In this document: piece by piece, positions 1-7,837 of the stretch | Layout: every line of letters starts with the position of its first letter | Position numbering within the stretch: the stretch's first letter is position 1 | DNA from: Oscillatoriales cyanobacterium | Lineage (GTDB): Bacteria; Cyanobacteriota; Cyanobacteriia; Cyanobacteriales; Laspinemataceae | Length of the DNA stretch: 64,000 nucleotides | Assembly (NCBI GenBank): GCA_011390955.1 | Contig: JAABRM010000014.1 | Location: forward strand, 1-64,000 | Direction of reading: 5' to 3' | The notes under the pieces: model-generated | What the model was told of the DNA's origin: nothing | The model's database searches: none | The model's input: only the letters and a program-made list of their open reading frames with translations | Made by a program: the position numbers and the translations under genes

Positions 1-23
1 TCCTCAAAAAGTATTGAGTCTGA

Positions 24-114
24 AGAGGACACGGCAATGCCGTGTCCCTACCAAAATTATCCTCGTAGGGACACGGCATTGCCGTGTCCTCAAAAAGCAA
101 TGCCGTGTCCTCAA
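24..114. repeat. Dispersed hairpin repeat (GACACGGCA arms)
   Basis: The perfect inverted repeat GACACGGCAATGCCGTGTC at 28-46 is followed by a second copy at 70-88 (ATT in the centre) and a half copy near 99-112. The bases around the copies (GTAGGGACACGGCA) resemble the mobile hairpins common in cyanobacterial spacers. No gene is visible before 218. Confidence 0.7.
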
Positions 115-217
115 ATGATTAACCTTTATTCTGACATAAAAAATTTGTGATTCACCTGCGATCGAATTAATTACTATTTCGGTAAAATAATAAGAAATCT
201 TTCAGTGAGAGTGAACC

Positions 218-808
218 ATGAACCCTCAATACTTTTGGCAGTTGGCGCCAAAGCTGGCCACTACTTTTGCCCTTTCAGCGTTGATGGCTTGTTCAACTTC
301 AACGACAACTTCCACGACAACTGAAACAAACTCTGCTAACCCGTCAGAAAAAACCGAGTTTCTCTGTGTGGAAGATACCCAAGATGGTTGGGTTACAATA
401 GTCCAACGCAATAATTTAAGAACCATTAAGCCTTTGCTGATTTGGCAGACTACGGAATTTGGCGACAATTGGAAACCGGAAAAACGCTGCAATCATGTCA
501 CCGAGAAACTGAATAAGGCAGTGGGAAACAATAACGGGTATTTGAGTAATCTGGCTTTGACCTATGGGCCGGTCGGTAACTATACGGTGATTTGTGTGGC
601 CACTTCCCCAGAAACTTGCACGGCGAATAATATGCTGTTTACTCTGAAGCAGGACAATGCCCAAAAGCCTCAAAAAGTGCTGGCTCAAATCGCTGAGTTT
701 GCTAGAAATCAAGGGTCGGTTGTTCCGATTCTTGAAAAAGGAGATCGTCAATATCTGTTGTTAGAGGATTTGGTGGATGGCGCTTTTTCTAGTGAGACCC
801 GTTTGTAA
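218..808 (+). CDS. COP23-domain lipoprotein
   Basis: A 196-residue exported protein. The N-terminus is a lipoprotein signal with a hydrophobic run and lipobox L-M-A-C, so Cys25 is the probable lipid attachment site. A low-complexity Ser/Thr linker follows. From about residue 48 the sequence (FLCVEDTQDGW, then CNHVTEKLNKA, paired cysteines in VICVATSPETC) matches my memory of the cyanobacterial COP23 family, named after a 23-kDa membrane protein with circadian abundance. Molecular function of the family is unknown. The ATG at 218 follows a purine-rich GTGAGAGTGAACC stretch. It lies 85 bp before a trypsin-TPR lipoprotein on the same strand, and the two may be co-transcribed. Confidence 0.75.
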   Translation: MNPQYFWQLAPKLATTFALSALMACSTSTTTSTTTETNSANPSEKTEFLCVEDTQDGWVTIVQRNNLRTIKPLLIWQTTEFGDNWKPEKRCNHVTEKLNKAVGNNNGYLSNLALTYGPVGNYTVICVATSPETCTANNMLFTLKQDNAQKPQKVLAQIAEFARNQGSVVPILEKGDRQYLLLEDLVDGAFSSETRL

Positions 809-893
809 AGCTGTAGAGGCGATTCGCGAGTCGCCTTTACAGAGGGGTGAGGTGCCAGAATTTTCAGCTAGGTGGTGAGGAGTGATTCCGATA

Positions 894-2792
894 ATGAGTT
901 GGCAAAAAGTTGGGCTGGTGTTGGGGTGGCTGGTAATTGGCGGATTGAGTGGCTGTTCGGTAGTGGAAAATGAGTTGAGTCTGCCTTTGAGTGAGGAAAA
1001 AATCGCCAAGAAAGCTAAGGAATTTACGGTGATTATTGATGGCTGCGGTGCGGGTTCGGGGGCTATTTTTAAGCGAGAAGGAAATACTTATTCGGTGTTG
1101 ACTGCCTATCATGTGGTGGAGAAAAGTTGGACTTGTTTAATTTTGACCTCAGACCAAGAAAGCTATCCGGTGAAAGGGGATACGATTACTCAACCTTTGC
1201 CAGAGGTGGATTTAGGGGTGTTGACTTTTACCAGTGACAAAAGTTACCCAGTGGCGAAGTTGGGGGATTCGGAAAAGATGGTGGAAGCAACTAGCGTTCT
1301 TGTGGTGGGTGCTCCTGGGATTAGTGAAGCAATTCCGACTCGGACTCTGTTGTTTAATTCGGGCAAAATTATTGGGAGAGTGCCGCAACCCAAAGATGGT
1401 TATATTTTAATTTATGATGCGATTACTCAACCAGGAATGAGTGGCGGGCCAGTGTTGAATGACCGAGGGGAAATTGTCGGAGTTCACGGACAAGGCGATC
1501 TCAATGAAAGGGGCATGAAAACTGGGTGGAATTTAGGGATTCCGATTCAGATATTTCCCAATGAAGAGAAAGAAGAGAAAAATGATGGTGATTATATCGA
1601 TAGATTAATCACTATGCTCAACTGGCAAAACATCCCTATGCGGTTAAGAATAGCTATTGGGGGAATCATTTTTGTTATTGTTGTGCTGGTTGTGCTGGTT
1701 TTTGTTTGGATATATAGGATCATTCACTATAACCGGCGAGTGGAATATAAAAAACCAGAATTTAATTCAGCAGCCAATTCTACCAAATCTATAGGAAAAG
1801 ACAATAAATCTGCTGTGGATTATTGTAGTCAAGGATTAAGAAATTATAAGTTAAAAAAATATGATTTAGCGATCGCTGATTACAAGAAAGCTATTCAACT
1901 GGATAATAATTATACTTATGCTTACCATAATCGGGGTCTAGCCTACTATAAACGAAAAAAATATGATTTAGCGATCGCTGATTACAACAAGGCGATCGCA
2001 CTTGATCCGAACTTGGCTATGGCTTACAATGGTCGGGGTCTTGCCTACTACTACTTAAAAAAATATGATTTAGCGATCGCTGATTACAACAAGGCGATCG
2101 CACTGGATCCGAACTTTGCTTATGCTTACAATAATCGGGGTAATGTCTACGATAAACAGAAAAAATATGAATTAGCGATCGCTGATTACACTGAATCTTT
2201 GCGCCTAAATAATCCTGAAGCTTGGCTAGTTTACACTGGTCGGGGTCTTGCCTACTATTACTTAAAAAAATATGATTTAGCGATCGCTGATTACAACAAG
2301 GCGATCGAACTGAATAACAACAATGCTTGGGTTTACTATCGGCGGGGAAATTCATACAAAGAATTAAAAAAACATCAAATTTCCATCAAGGATTATACCA
2401 AAGCAATCAATCTAAATAGTAGTTTAACTGACGCTTATTTTTACCGGGGTAATATTTACTATGAATTAAAAAAGTATGCTTTAGCTATAGCTGATTATAC
2501 CAAATCTATTGAACAAAATCAGAGCGACAGTGCTGCTTACAATAATCGGGGTCTTGCCTACTATGACTTAAAAAAATATGATTTAGCGATCGCTGATTAC
2601 AACCAGGCGATCGAACTGGATCGGAACTATGCTCATCCTTACTATAATCTGGGTTTAATTGCTGAGACTACTGGAGATATTCAAACCGCGATAAAGAATT
2701 ATGAAAAAGCTGCCGCATTGTACCAGCAACAAGGGGATGATATCTGGTATCAAAATGCGATGAGTAATTTAAAAAAATTGAGAGGATATTAG
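894..2792 (+). CDS. Lipoprotein trypsin-like protease with TPR array
   Basis: A predicted S1 (trypsin/DegP-like) serine protease fused to a TPR domain, 632 residues. Lipobox L-S-G-C gives Cys21 as the lipidation site. The catalytic triad is readable as His73 (AYHVV), Asp106 (EVDLGV) and Ser183 (GMSGGP). A second hydrophobic segment at about 253-277 separates the protease from nine 34-residue TPR units (about 310-632), several nearly identical (KKYDLAIADYNKAIALDPN). I chose ATG 894 because GAGGAG lies about 11 bp upstream; a GTG at 882 is the alternative. With both a lipid anchor and an internal membrane segment, the TPRs may lie on the opposite side of the membrane from the protease. The substrate is unknown. 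Confidence 0.8.
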   Translation: MSWQKVGLVLGWLVIGGLSGCSVVENELSLPLSEEKIAKKAKEFTVIIDGCGAGSGAIFKREGNTYSVLTAYHVVEKSWTCLILTSDQESYPVKGDTITQPLPEVDLGVLTFTSDKSYPVAKLGDSEKMVEATSVLVVGAPGISEAIPTRTLLFNSGKIIGRVPQPKDGYILIYDAITQPGMSGGPVLNDRGEIVGVHGQGDLNERGMKTGWNLGIPIQIFPNEEKEEKNDGDYIDRLITMLNWQNIPMRLRIAIGGIIFVIVVLVVLVFVWIYRIIHYNRRVEYKKPEFNSAANSTKSIGKDNKSAVDYCSQGLRNYKLKKYDLAIADYKKAIQLDNNYTYAYHNRGLAYYKRKKYDLAIADYNKAIALDPNLAMAYNGRGLAYYYLKKYDLAIADYNKAIALDPNFAYAYNNRGNVYDKQKKYELAIADYTESLRLNNPEAWLVYTGRGLAYYYLKKYDLAIADYNKAIELNNNNAWVYYRRGNSYKELKKHQISIKDYTKAINLNSSLTDAYFYRGNIYYELKKYALAIADYTKSIEQNQSDSAAYNNRGLAYYDLKKYDLAIADYNQAIELDRNYAHPYYNLGLIAETTGDIQTAIKNYEKAAALYQQQGDDIWYQNAMSNLKKLRGY

Positions 2793-2829
2793 GTTGTTGT
2801 TCCGAAAAAACCATAAAATTAATCCTATC

Positions 2830-3306
2830 CTGTAGGGGCAAAGCATGACCGCAGGAATCCGGTCATGCTTCGCCCTAACCCCGACGATTGATTGATGGGT
2901 TAATCTATTTTTTTATGGCCTAAATATTAGGGCGAAGCATTCCGGTATATAGGTGATCTTTTAAAAGCATAAATTTATTGCCGGAATGCTTCGCCCCTAC
3001 ATTCGACGGTTGATCGCTGAATATTCGGGCGAAGCATTCCGGTATATAGGTTATCTTTTAAAGTCATAAATTTATTGCCGGAATGCTTTGCCCCTACATT
3101 CGACGGTTGATCGCTGAATATTCGGGCGAAGCATTCCGGTATATAGGTGATCTTTTAAAGTCATAAACTTATTGCCGGAATGCTTCGCCCCTACATTCTA
3201 CGGTGGTTTTCTATTAAATATACCACAATGATTTGTAGGGGCGAAGCATTCCGGCAGACAAATTATTGCTGAAAATATTAATCCAAATACCGGAATGCTT
3301 CGCCCG
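2830..3306. repeat. Tandem field of GCGAAGCATTCCGG hairpin elements
   Basis: There are four to five hairpin units. Each has a left arm like GGGCGAAGCATTCCGG and a right arm like CCGGAATGCTTCGCCCC. Three consecutive units (about 2930, 3024 and 3123 onward) share almost all internal sequence at a period near 97 bp, so they arose by tandem duplication. Outer units (2835-2876 and 3235-3306) keep the arms but have different loops. No coding region is supported here. Confidence 0.75.
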
Positions 3307-3380
3307 ATCGTGGTTTAGTAATCTGAAAACCGCTGTAGGGTTAACTGTTGGTTGCAAAAAAGAAACCCGGTTTCTCGGTT

Positions 3381-3713
3381 TCAAACAAACTCTACATGAT
3401 TTTCCATTTCCGATGAGTCGAGTACCTCCCAAATCAAAATCAAGCCTCGCACAATTTCACCAATCGATCGATTCTTTTGGTGAGAATAAACAATCCCACA
3501 ATGTTCTAAACCTTGTTGATGAATTGCTAAAAAATCATCATCCTGGGTAAAGATGACGCGCTGTTGAGAAATCGCAAAGGCTAATTGCGCTCGATCGCTT
3601 GCCCCTAAAAGCCCTGCTTCTGGGGTAGTGGTGACATCAATGTTGCGTCGTCTTAATCCCTCGGCAATGGATCTTTCTACTTGTTCATCTAGATGAAATC
3701 TAATCCTGACCAA
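3381..3713 (-). CDS. DUF5615 PIN-like toxin candidate
   Basis: A 110-residue protein starting MVRIRFHLDEQV. The early Asp in HLDE and the later FTQDDDFLAIH acidic cluster are typical of the DUF5615 PIN-like family, whose members are predicted metal-dependent RNases paired with DUF433 proteins. It overlaps the upstream DUF433 gene by 14 bp, which indicates a translationally coupled toxin-antitoxin operon in antitoxin-toxin order. Length is normal for the family. RNase activity is inferred from the fold, not shown. Confidence 0.8.
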   Translation of the reverse strand: MVRIRFHLDEQVERSIAEGLRRRNIDVTTTPEAGLLGASDRAQLAFAISQQRVIFTQDDDFLAIHQQGLEHCGIVYSHQKNRSIGEIVRGLILIWEVLDSSEMENHVEFV

Positions 3714-4020
3714 GATTTTGCCCTCTTAATTTTTGCTGGACTTTAGAAGGAATTTTTGCTTGCAATTCTTGAACAAATGCTTGACTTTCTTGAATCTGTT
3801 GGCGAATTTCCTGAAAATGATCGTGGTAATAAGCCAATGCTGCATAGACATCGGCTAAAGTAATCGTCGGATACCGCGAGACAATTTCATCGGGAGACAT
3901 TCCCATTTGTTCATGCCAAACGGCGATATCTTGAACTCGAATTCGATGTCCAGCAATCCGAGGTTTGCCTCCACAGATTCCCGGAGTAATTTCAATATGT
4001 TCCGAAATCACTGCTGCCAT
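3700..4020 (-). CDS. DUF433 antitoxin candidate
   Basis: A 106-residue DUF433 protein. The diagnostic segment GICGGKPRIAGHRIRVQDI (about residues 15-33) is followed by a helical stretch WHEQMGMSPDEIVSRYP and LADVYAALAYY, the winged-helix/HTH-like core of this family. DUF433 proteins are usually encoded just before a DUF5615 PIN-like protein and are thought to act as the antitoxin and DNA-binding autoregulator. Here the stop overlaps the DUF5615 start by 14 bp. A short AT-rich spacer (4021-4085) lies upstream and should hold the operon promoter. Confidence 0.8.
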   Translation of the reverse strand: MAAVISEHIEITPGICGGKPRIAGHRIRVQDIAVWHEQMGMSPDEIVSRYPTITLADVYAALAYYHDHFQEIRQQIQESQAFVQELQAKIPSKVQQKLRGQNLGQD

Positions 4021-4085
4021 TTAATAAAATATCCTGAATATGCTAAAGGTGATCTATATTTAGATTATCCTAAATTATGCTAATT

Positions 4086-5093
4086 TTACAAGGCGATCGC
4101 TATTTTTGCCACCCAGCAAAGAAACCGGGTTTCTGTGGTGAATATCAGGGTTAACTGTGGTAGCAAGAAAAGAAACCCGGTTTCTCGGTTTCCCAGCAAA
4201 GAAACCGGGTTTCTGTGGTGGATCTCAGGGTTAACTGTTGGTAGCAAGAAAGAAACCCGGTTTCTGGGTTTCCCAGAATCAAGAAACCCCAATACGGTTT
4301 CTATGGGAATGCCCCAACTTAATCGTTCCATTTGCTTAAACTGTTTCCAACGGGGAAATTTACCATCGGTAAATTTAAAAGTATCAATCCCCCCTAAAGG
4401 ATATTTTAACCGACCATTAATTCCCACTAAATAACCATGCTGATTTAAAATCGGGCCGCCACTCATTCCTGATTCAATATTGTTAGTATAACCGATTTGA
4501 TATCCTTCTTCTAGGGGACGGTCTAATTGCATGGCTAATCTGCCGGTGGTTAACCGAAATGCTTTTAATCCCCAGTCGCGAGTATTGTTAATTCTGGTTT
4601 GGGTTTCGTCATGCCATTGCCAATTAGGAAATCCCGCAGCGTAGAGCAAATCCCCGACCCAAAGTTGGCGATTTTCCAGTAATTTGACTACGGGATAATA
4701 CCGGGAACTGCTAAAGTTAACTAGGGCAATGTCTAAGTTGGCAAATTTCTCTGGATAAATCCATTGGGCGGGATGAATTGCCCCATCTTGGGTTAAAATA
4801 TGATAGTCAGTACCCGTTGAATCTTCTACTACATGGCGATTGGTTAATACTGTATATAATATGGTAGAATTCTGCTGTTGCTGTTGAATAATTACCCCGG
4901 AACCGGCACTATCTTTGGTGAAAATTCTTACGGTGACTTGTTGGGCGATTTCTGCTACGCGATCGCTGCCTATTGGTGGTGATATAGTTGGTAAATTAAT
5001 GCTGAGTTTAAATTCAGTGATTTCTAGGAATAGCCAGAAGATAATCGAGAGGAATATTCTGATTAGTAGCCGGATGGCAAATTTTCTGGTCAT
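4086..5093 (-). CDS. Trypsin-like serine protease with repeat-derived C-terminus
   Basis: A predicted exported S1-family serine protease. From the start at 5093 (MTRKFAIRLL) a hydrophobic signal or anchor precedes the protease domain. Triad motifs are TNRHVVED (His), NLDIALVNF (Asp) and SGMSGGPIL (Ser). An ATG at 5129 would add 12 residues but overlaps the end of an upstream toxin remnant, so I prefer 5093. No strong ribosome site is seen for either. The protease fold ends near IPIETVLGFLD. The last ~60 codons (RNRVSF, RNPVS, RETGFLF, TETRFL) are translated copies of the AGAAACCCGGTTTCT spacer repeat, so the native C-terminus was probably replaced or extended by repeat insertion. It resembles the protease domain at 894-2792. 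Confidence 0.72.
   Translation of the reverse strand: MTRKFAIRLLIRIFLSIIFWLFLEITEFKLSINLPTISPPIGSDRVAEIAQQVTVRIFTKDSAGSGVIIQQQQQNSTILYTVLTNRHVVEDSTGTDYHILTQDGAIHPAQWIYPEKFANLDIALVNFSSSRYYPVVKLLENRQLWVGDLLYAAGFPNWQWHDETQTRINNTRDWGLKAFRLTTGRLAMQLDRPLEEGYQIGYTNNIESGMSGGPILNQHGYLVGINGRLKYPLGGIDTFKFTDGKFPRWKQFKQMERLSWGIPIETVLGFLDSGKPRNRVSFLLPTVNPEIHHRNPVSLLGNRETGFLFLLPQLTLIFTTETRFLCWVAKIAIAL
4119..4277. repeat. AGAAACCGGGTTTCT palindrome cluster inside a gene end
   Basis: At least four copies of the near-palindrome AGAAACC(C/G)GGTTTCT (first at about 4119-4134) are separated by related spacers containing TTAACTGT. The same word occurs at about 3360-3378, 56808-56880 and 57228-57295. This cluster lies within the reading frame of the protease gene and supplies its last ~60 codons. 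Confidence 0.8.
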
Positions 5094-5103
5094 CGGGAGA
5101 TTG

Positions 5104-5184
5104 TCACAGTGATTTGATGTTTTGGTCATCAGCTAATTCTAAAGCGATCGCATAGCTGGTATCTAAAAGAAATAAATTCATCAT
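5104..5184 (-). pseudogene. Truncated PIN-domain (VapC-like) toxin remnant
   Basis: A 26-codon reading frame. It begins ATGATG, its first ATG overlapping the stop of the upstream antitoxin-like gene (TAATGATG), and reads MMNLFLLDTSYAIALELADD before an early TGA. FLLDTSYAIAL is the standard N-terminal beta-strand of PIN-domain toxins, including the first catalytic Asp. The remaining ~110 residues of a VapC are missing, and the protease gene starts 11 bp after the stop. This is best read as a decayed toxin gene of a former toxin-antitoxin pair. The motif and the coupled start are seen; the history is inference. Confidence 0.7.
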
Positions 5185-5474
5185 TAAAAATTATATAAAT
5201 ATTGATCTATATTTGTCGAAGCATCACTAACTCCACCTACCACAGGATTTTCCCCTAGTCCCCAAATGGGATCATCTGCTTCCTGAGTATTTGCTGGTAA
5301 AGAGTTATTTTTTGCCTGAATTTGTTGAATTTGTTGAATTTTTATAATTTCATGTTGCAAAGCTATAATCACTAACTCGTCAAGACTCTTGACGATTCCA
5401 CTTTGCACGATCGCTTCTGTATTTTGCAGTAAATCCGTTGGTAAATTTAAGGTCAGTTGGGTAACGTTTGTCAT
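5184..5474 (-). CDS. Orphan antitoxin-like protein (VapB-like)
   Basis: From the internal ATG at 5474 this is a 96-residue protein. It opens MTNVTQLTLNLPTDLLQNTE, followed by SGIVKSLDELVIIALQHEI, a strand-helix-helix pattern like the ribbon-helix-helix antitoxins paired with PIN toxins. An upstream ATG at 5540 would give 118 residues; the extra N-terminal segment looks unlike the family, so I prefer 5474. Its stop overlaps the start codon of the truncated PIN toxin, the usual arrangement for coupled antitoxin and toxin. With the toxin destroyed, it is an orphan antitoxin. The family call is inferred from pattern and context. Confidence 0.55.
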   Translation of the reverse strand: MTNVTQLTLNLPTDLLQNTEAIVQSGIVKSLDELVIIALQHEIIKIQQIQQIQAKNNSLPANTQEADDPIWGLGENPVVGGVSDASTNIDQYLYNF

Positions 5475-5540
5475 AGGTTCAATGGGTTGATAAAAATCAG
5501 CGGTTAATTTATAATTGATTGGCGGTAGCTTCCGCAGCAT

Positions 5541-5876
5541 TAAATCTCAAATAAGTCAATCATTATTATGATAACACTTCTATAGTATTTATCTTGGCAA
5601 TGTAAACAAATGTAATAAACCCTAAGCTTCCCAGATCCGGCGGGGAGGTTTGGGGGAAGCGATCGCAATGAAAATATTTCACAATTCAAGTGGAAACAAT
5701 TCGCTCTCGTGAAATATGATATCTGTCAGTAAAAAATTTGGCCGAATACTCCCATGCAGCATATTTACTAAAAAAATTTTGTGTTCTTTTGACCCTTTGT
5801 GATATTTTCTTCACATAGATTATCAACAGATGCAAATAATTTGTATCATGGGTAAGTAACAAAGAGGTAAGCACTG
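5541..5876. other. Intergenic region without a supported gene
   Basis: 336 bp between the antitoxin start (minus strand) and sixA (plus strand). It is a divergent promoter region, AT-rich after 5690. It contains one HIP1 site near 5660 and no recognisable repeat array, RNA gene or convincing reading frame. Confidence 0.5.
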
Positions 5877-6377
5877 ATGCAACTGTATATGATTCGGCAT
5901 GGAATTGCCGCAGAACCGGCAGATTATGCCCACGACGCCGATCGCCCCCTCACCCCAGAAGGCGATCGCAAAACGGCAAAAGTCGCCAAACAATTACATA
6001 AAATGCAGATTCACTTCGATCTGATCTTAACCAGTCCCTTACTGCGAGCCCAACAAACCGCAAAAATCCTTCAAGAGGCAGGTTTGTCAGCAAAAATTGA
6101 AGAATCTCCTCACCTAGCGCCCGCCGGAGACATCAAAGATTGGCTAAAGTGGCTAGAACCCAAGAAAGAAGAAGGATGTAACTCTTTAGCGATCGTCGGG
6201 CATCAGCCAAACTTAGGCCACTGGGCGGAAATTTTACTCTGGGGCAAAGTCACCGACTCCCTGGTGGTGAAAAAAGCGGGAATTATCGGCTTAACCTTGC
6301 CAGACCTGGGTTCGCCGATCGCTCGGAGTGAGTTATTTTGGTTCACTCCGCCGAAATTGTTACTTTTTGATCCGTAA
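5877..6377 (+). CDS. sixA: Phosphohistidine phosphatase SixA
   Basis: A 166-residue histidine-phosphatase superfamily member, close in length to E. coli SixA (161). The catalytic RHG motif is at Arg7-His8-Gly9, directly at the N-terminus. The second active-site His lies in IVGHQPNLGHWAE, characteristic of the SixA branch. SixA-type enzymes remove phosphate from phosphohistidine on HPt domains or PTS proteins; the cyanobacterial target is not known from sequence. It ends 87 bp before citrate synthase on the same strand, and co-transcription is possible. Confidence 0.85.
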   Translation: MQLYMIRHGIAAEPADYAHDADRPLTPEGDRKTAKVAKQLHKMQIHFDLILTSPLLRAQQTAKILQEAGLSAKIEESPHLAPAGDIKDWLKWLEPKKEEGCNSLAIVGHQPNLGHWAEILLWGKVTDSLVVKKAGIIGLTLPDLGSPIARSELFWFTPPKLLLFDP

Positions 6378-6464
6378 AAGCAAAAAAATCCTTATGAAAT
6401 CAGAAGTAACCAAAAGTTTCTGGTAAGTTACCTTCATATTCAATTAGATGAAAGAGATTTAACC

Positions 6465-7640
6465 ATGTCAGGCGACAACGCTAAAAGAAATCTCGAGTTC
6501 AAACCTGGCCTAGAAGGTGTCCCAGTTACTCTCTCCAGTATTAGCTTCGTGGATGGACTCAACGGGATTTTGGAATACCGGGGAATTCCCATTACAGACC
6601 TAGCTAACCATAGTTCGTTTGTAGAAACTTCCTACTTACTAATATGGGGGCATCTGCCCAACGAGCAAGAGCTCCAAGATTTTGAGCATGAAATCCGCTA
6701 CCACCGACGGATTAAATATCGGATTCGGGACATGATGAAATGCTTTCCCGAAACTGGCCACCCAATGGACGCACTGCAAGCTTGCGCCGCCGCCCTGGGC
6801 TTATTTTACTCTCGGCGAGCCTTAGATAATCCCCAATATATCCGGGATGCGGTGGTGAGACTATTGGCCAAAATCCCGACAATGGTTGCCGCTTTTGAAA
6901 TGATGCGGAAGGGGAACGATCCCGTTCAGCCTCGTGATGATTTGGACTATTCCGCCAATTTTCTCTATATGCTGACGGAACGGGAACCCGACCCCCTCTC
7001 CGCCCGAATATTTGATATTTGCTTAACCTTGCACGCGGAACATACGATTAATGCTTCTACTTTCTCCGCTAGAGTCACCGCCTCGACCCTGACTGACCCG
7101 TATGCAGTGATTGCCTCTGCGGTAGGTACTTTGGCCGGCCCATTGCACGGTGGGGCGAATGAAGAAGTGCTGGCAATGTTAGAAGAAATTGGTTCGGTGG
7201 AAAATGTTCGCCCGTATGTGGAGAAATGCATCGAAACCAAATCCAAGATTATGGGATTTGGACACCGGGTTTATAAGGTAAAAGATCCTCGTTCGACGAT
7301 CTTACAACACTTGGCCGAACAATTGTTTGAGAAGTTTGGCCATGACGAATATTACGAGATTGCCCTGGAACTAGAAAAAGTCGTTCACGAAAAAATGGGA
7401 CAAAAGGGCATTTATGCCAATGTGGACTTCTATTCTGGTCTGGTTTACCGCAAATTGGGAATCCCGTCAGACTTATTTACCCCCATTTTTGGGATCGCCC
7501 GCGTCGCTGGTTGGCTGGCCCACTGGAAAGAACAACTGAATGAAAACCGGATTTATCGTCCCACGCAAATTTACACGGGTTCTCATAATGCGGAATATGT
7601 GTCAATGCATGAACGCGCCACAGGGAACGATCGCGACTAA
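6465..7640 (+). CDS. gltA: Citrate synthase
   Basis: A 391-residue citrate synthase, which condenses oxaloacetate and acetyl-CoA to citrate at the entry of the (branched, in cyanobacteria) TCA pathway and feeds 2-oxoglutarate for nitrogen assimilation. Visible signatures are the HGGANEEVLAMLEEIG active-site segment, GFGHRVYKVKDPR (catalytic His and substrate Arg), and the later VNVDFYSG-type region (YANVDFYSGLVY) holding the catalytic Asp. Length fits the small-subunit bacterial/archaeal type. The ATG follows AAAGAGATTTAACC, a weak ribosome site. No allosteric NADH domain is evident at the N-terminus. Confidence 0.93.
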   Translation: MSGDNAKRNLEFKPGLEGVPVTLSSISFVDGLNGILEYRGIPITDLANHSSFVETSYLLIWGHLPNEQELQDFEHEIRYHRRIKYRIRDMMKCFPETGHPMDALQACAAALGLFYSRRALDNPQYIRDAVVRLLAKIPTMVAAFEMMRKGNDPVQPRDDLDYSANFLYMLTEREPDPLSARIFDICLTLHAEHTINASTFSARVTASTLTDPYAVIASAVGTLAGPLHGGANEEVLAMLEEIGSVENVRPYVEKCIETKSKIMGFGHRVYKVKDPRSTILQHLAEQLFEKFGHDEYYEIALELEKVVHEKMGQKGIYANVDFYSGLVYRKLGIPSDLFTPIFGIARVAGWLAHWKEQLNENRIYRPTQIYTGSHNAEYVSMHERATGNDRD

Positions 7641-7837
7641 ATCTTTCCCTTAAACCCTTCTATCACGATTCAATATTTCTTTTGGAGGATTTTAGTTAGC
7701 GGGCCAGAGGCGATCGCTTCTGAGTTGAATCACTCGGAATCGATCTGCTGAAATCCTGCTACTTAAAGCAAATCCCTGGCACAAATTACCAACAAGCAGG
7801 CAGTGAAGATTCAAAGGTCAACAGTCAAACCGATTAA

